Position numbers and translations under genes: made by a program. The notes under the pieces are model-generated. The model did no database searches. It worked only from the letters and a program-made list of their open reading frames with translations, and was not told where the DNA came from. Shown one piece after another: positions 63,381 through 64,000 of a DNA stretch of 64,000 bases (position 1 is the stretch's first letter; each line of letters starts with the position of its first letter). Origin of the DNA: Plenodomus lindquistii (taxonomy: Eukaryota > Ascomycota > Dothideomycetes > Pleosporales > Leptosphaeriaceae); assembly GCA_025504975.1 (NCBI GenBank), contig JANUWI010000019.1:1-64000 (forward strand), given 5' to 3'.

Positions 63381-64000
63381 TCAGGGTAACGTGTCTTCTT
63401 CTCCGGCCTTTTGCTCGTCTTTCACATGTGTGATGCCGTCTGCGTTAAGCTCTGTCATTTGTCGCTTCAGCGGTGTGCCATTCTGTACCGCAGGCGATCC
63501 AGGTACAGGTGTAATGGGCTCAACGCTTGGCCGATGCGACGACGACGGAGGATCAGCAGGCGCAGCAGCAGAAGGGGCGCCAGGAGGTCCACCAGCCAAG
63601 TTCGGAGTAAAGCTTTGAGGTCCACCGTTGTCTCTAGAGGCGGGCTCCATTACTTGTTCATTTGTAAGCGGTGCTGACTGGGAATTGCCTCGCTCGTGGG
63701 GGCCTCCGTTACCAGCAGCGGCATCAGCTGCAATGGCGGCGGCTGTACCAGCATCGAGCGTACTTGTCGGCTCTGGTGCTATGGTTGGAGTACCTTCTTG
63801 CTGACTTGGTGGAGGCCTCTTGAGATGCTTGGCGATTCCGTCCACACGGCTGATAGAGGTCAGCAGTTGCCTCTCAGCGTTGGTCAAACTGGCTTCGGGC
63901 ACAGTCGTGTCCACACAGGCTCTAATCGCATTGTCAACCTTCTCGCGCTCTCCGGGCTCTTTTCTGGCATCGAGATAAACTTTCCTGAACGCCTCGAGCT
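63381..64000 (-). CDS. Uncharacterised protein, C-terminal part, cut by the window end
   Basis: The frame is open from the right edge: LEAFRKVYLDARKEPGEREK, VDNAIRACVDTTVPEASLTN, RQLLTSISRVDGIAKHLKRP, then a long Pro/Ala/Ser-rich disordered tail ending KAGEEDTLP and stop at 63381. The helical first part may continue a domain outside the window. I do not recognise the family. The first in-window ATG (63914) is probably internal. Confidence 0.65.
   Translation of the reverse strand, partial: LEAFRKVYLDARKEPGEREKVDNAIRACVDTTVPEASLTNAERQLLTSISRVDGIAKHLKRPPPSQQEGTPTIAPEPTSTLDAGTAAAIAADAAAGNGGPHERGNSQSAPLTNEQVMEPASRDNGGPQSFTPNLAGGPPGAPSAAAPADPPSSSHRPSVEPITPVPGSPAVQNGTPLKRQMTELNADGITHVKDEQKAGEEDTLP

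Noticed and set aside
1..64000. CRISPR arrays, rRNA or tRNA genes
   Set aside because: None seen by eye; the direct repeats present are pLTRs and telomeric units of a eukaryotic chromosome. A tRNA scan was not possible.

Overview
The window reads as the left end of a chromosome of a filamentous ascomycete, probably a pleosporalean dothideomycete. This is inferred from short (about 40-80 nt) spliceosomal introns, fungal gene families (Snf1, Tom70, class I-type chitin synthase, DUF3455), CCCTAA telomeric repeats on the + strand, and AT-rich blocks that look like repeat-induced point mutation (RIP). No taxon is proven by the sequence.

1-13581 is a tandem telomeric retroelement array. Three near-identical units each carry a direct terminal repeat (pLTR), ORF1 (a basic protein) and ORF2 (a Penelope-like reverse transcriptase with no GIY-YIG endonuclease that I can see). 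Units are separated by short CCCTAA tracts and a GCGCC/GGCGC hairpin. Each of the seven pLTR copies carries a TATA-like box and a sequence that folds as a type I hammerhead ribozyme. ORF1 and ORF2 overlap in the -1 frame across a canonical A AAA AAC slippery heptamer. The array ends in about 17 perfect CCCTAA repeats. Element orientation (3' end toward the centromere) fits addition to a chromosome end by telomere-primed reverse transcription.

13582-26110 is subtelomere. It holds a 1.2-kb tract with only three G residues on the + strand, split by an intact 1.86-kb pogo/Fot1-type DNA transposon; a full-length telomere-linked RecQ helicase gene whose middle part looks like a tyrosine recombinase; a duplicated, truncated 5' copy of that gene; and about 1.1 kb of RIP-like AT-rich DNA.

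26300-34100 is a transition zone: a P1B copper ATPase, a linalool dehydratase/isomerase-like gene, several inverted-repeat (MITE-like) relics, and a 59-residue secreted cysteine-rich protein gene.

35583-64000 is conventional core genome: aminodeoxychorismate lyase (ABZ2-like), TOM70, SNF1, an allantoate-permease-type MFS carrier, a conserved hypothetical protein, a low-molecular-weight tyrosine phosphatase, a chitin synthase, a multi-CCHC GIS2/Byr3-like protein, a FAD monooxygenase next to a P450 pseudogene, a secreted DUF3455 protein, SNF7, and the 3' part of an unrecognised gene. Exon structures were worked out by eye from splice consensus and frame. All joined lengths quoted for core genes are multiples of three.
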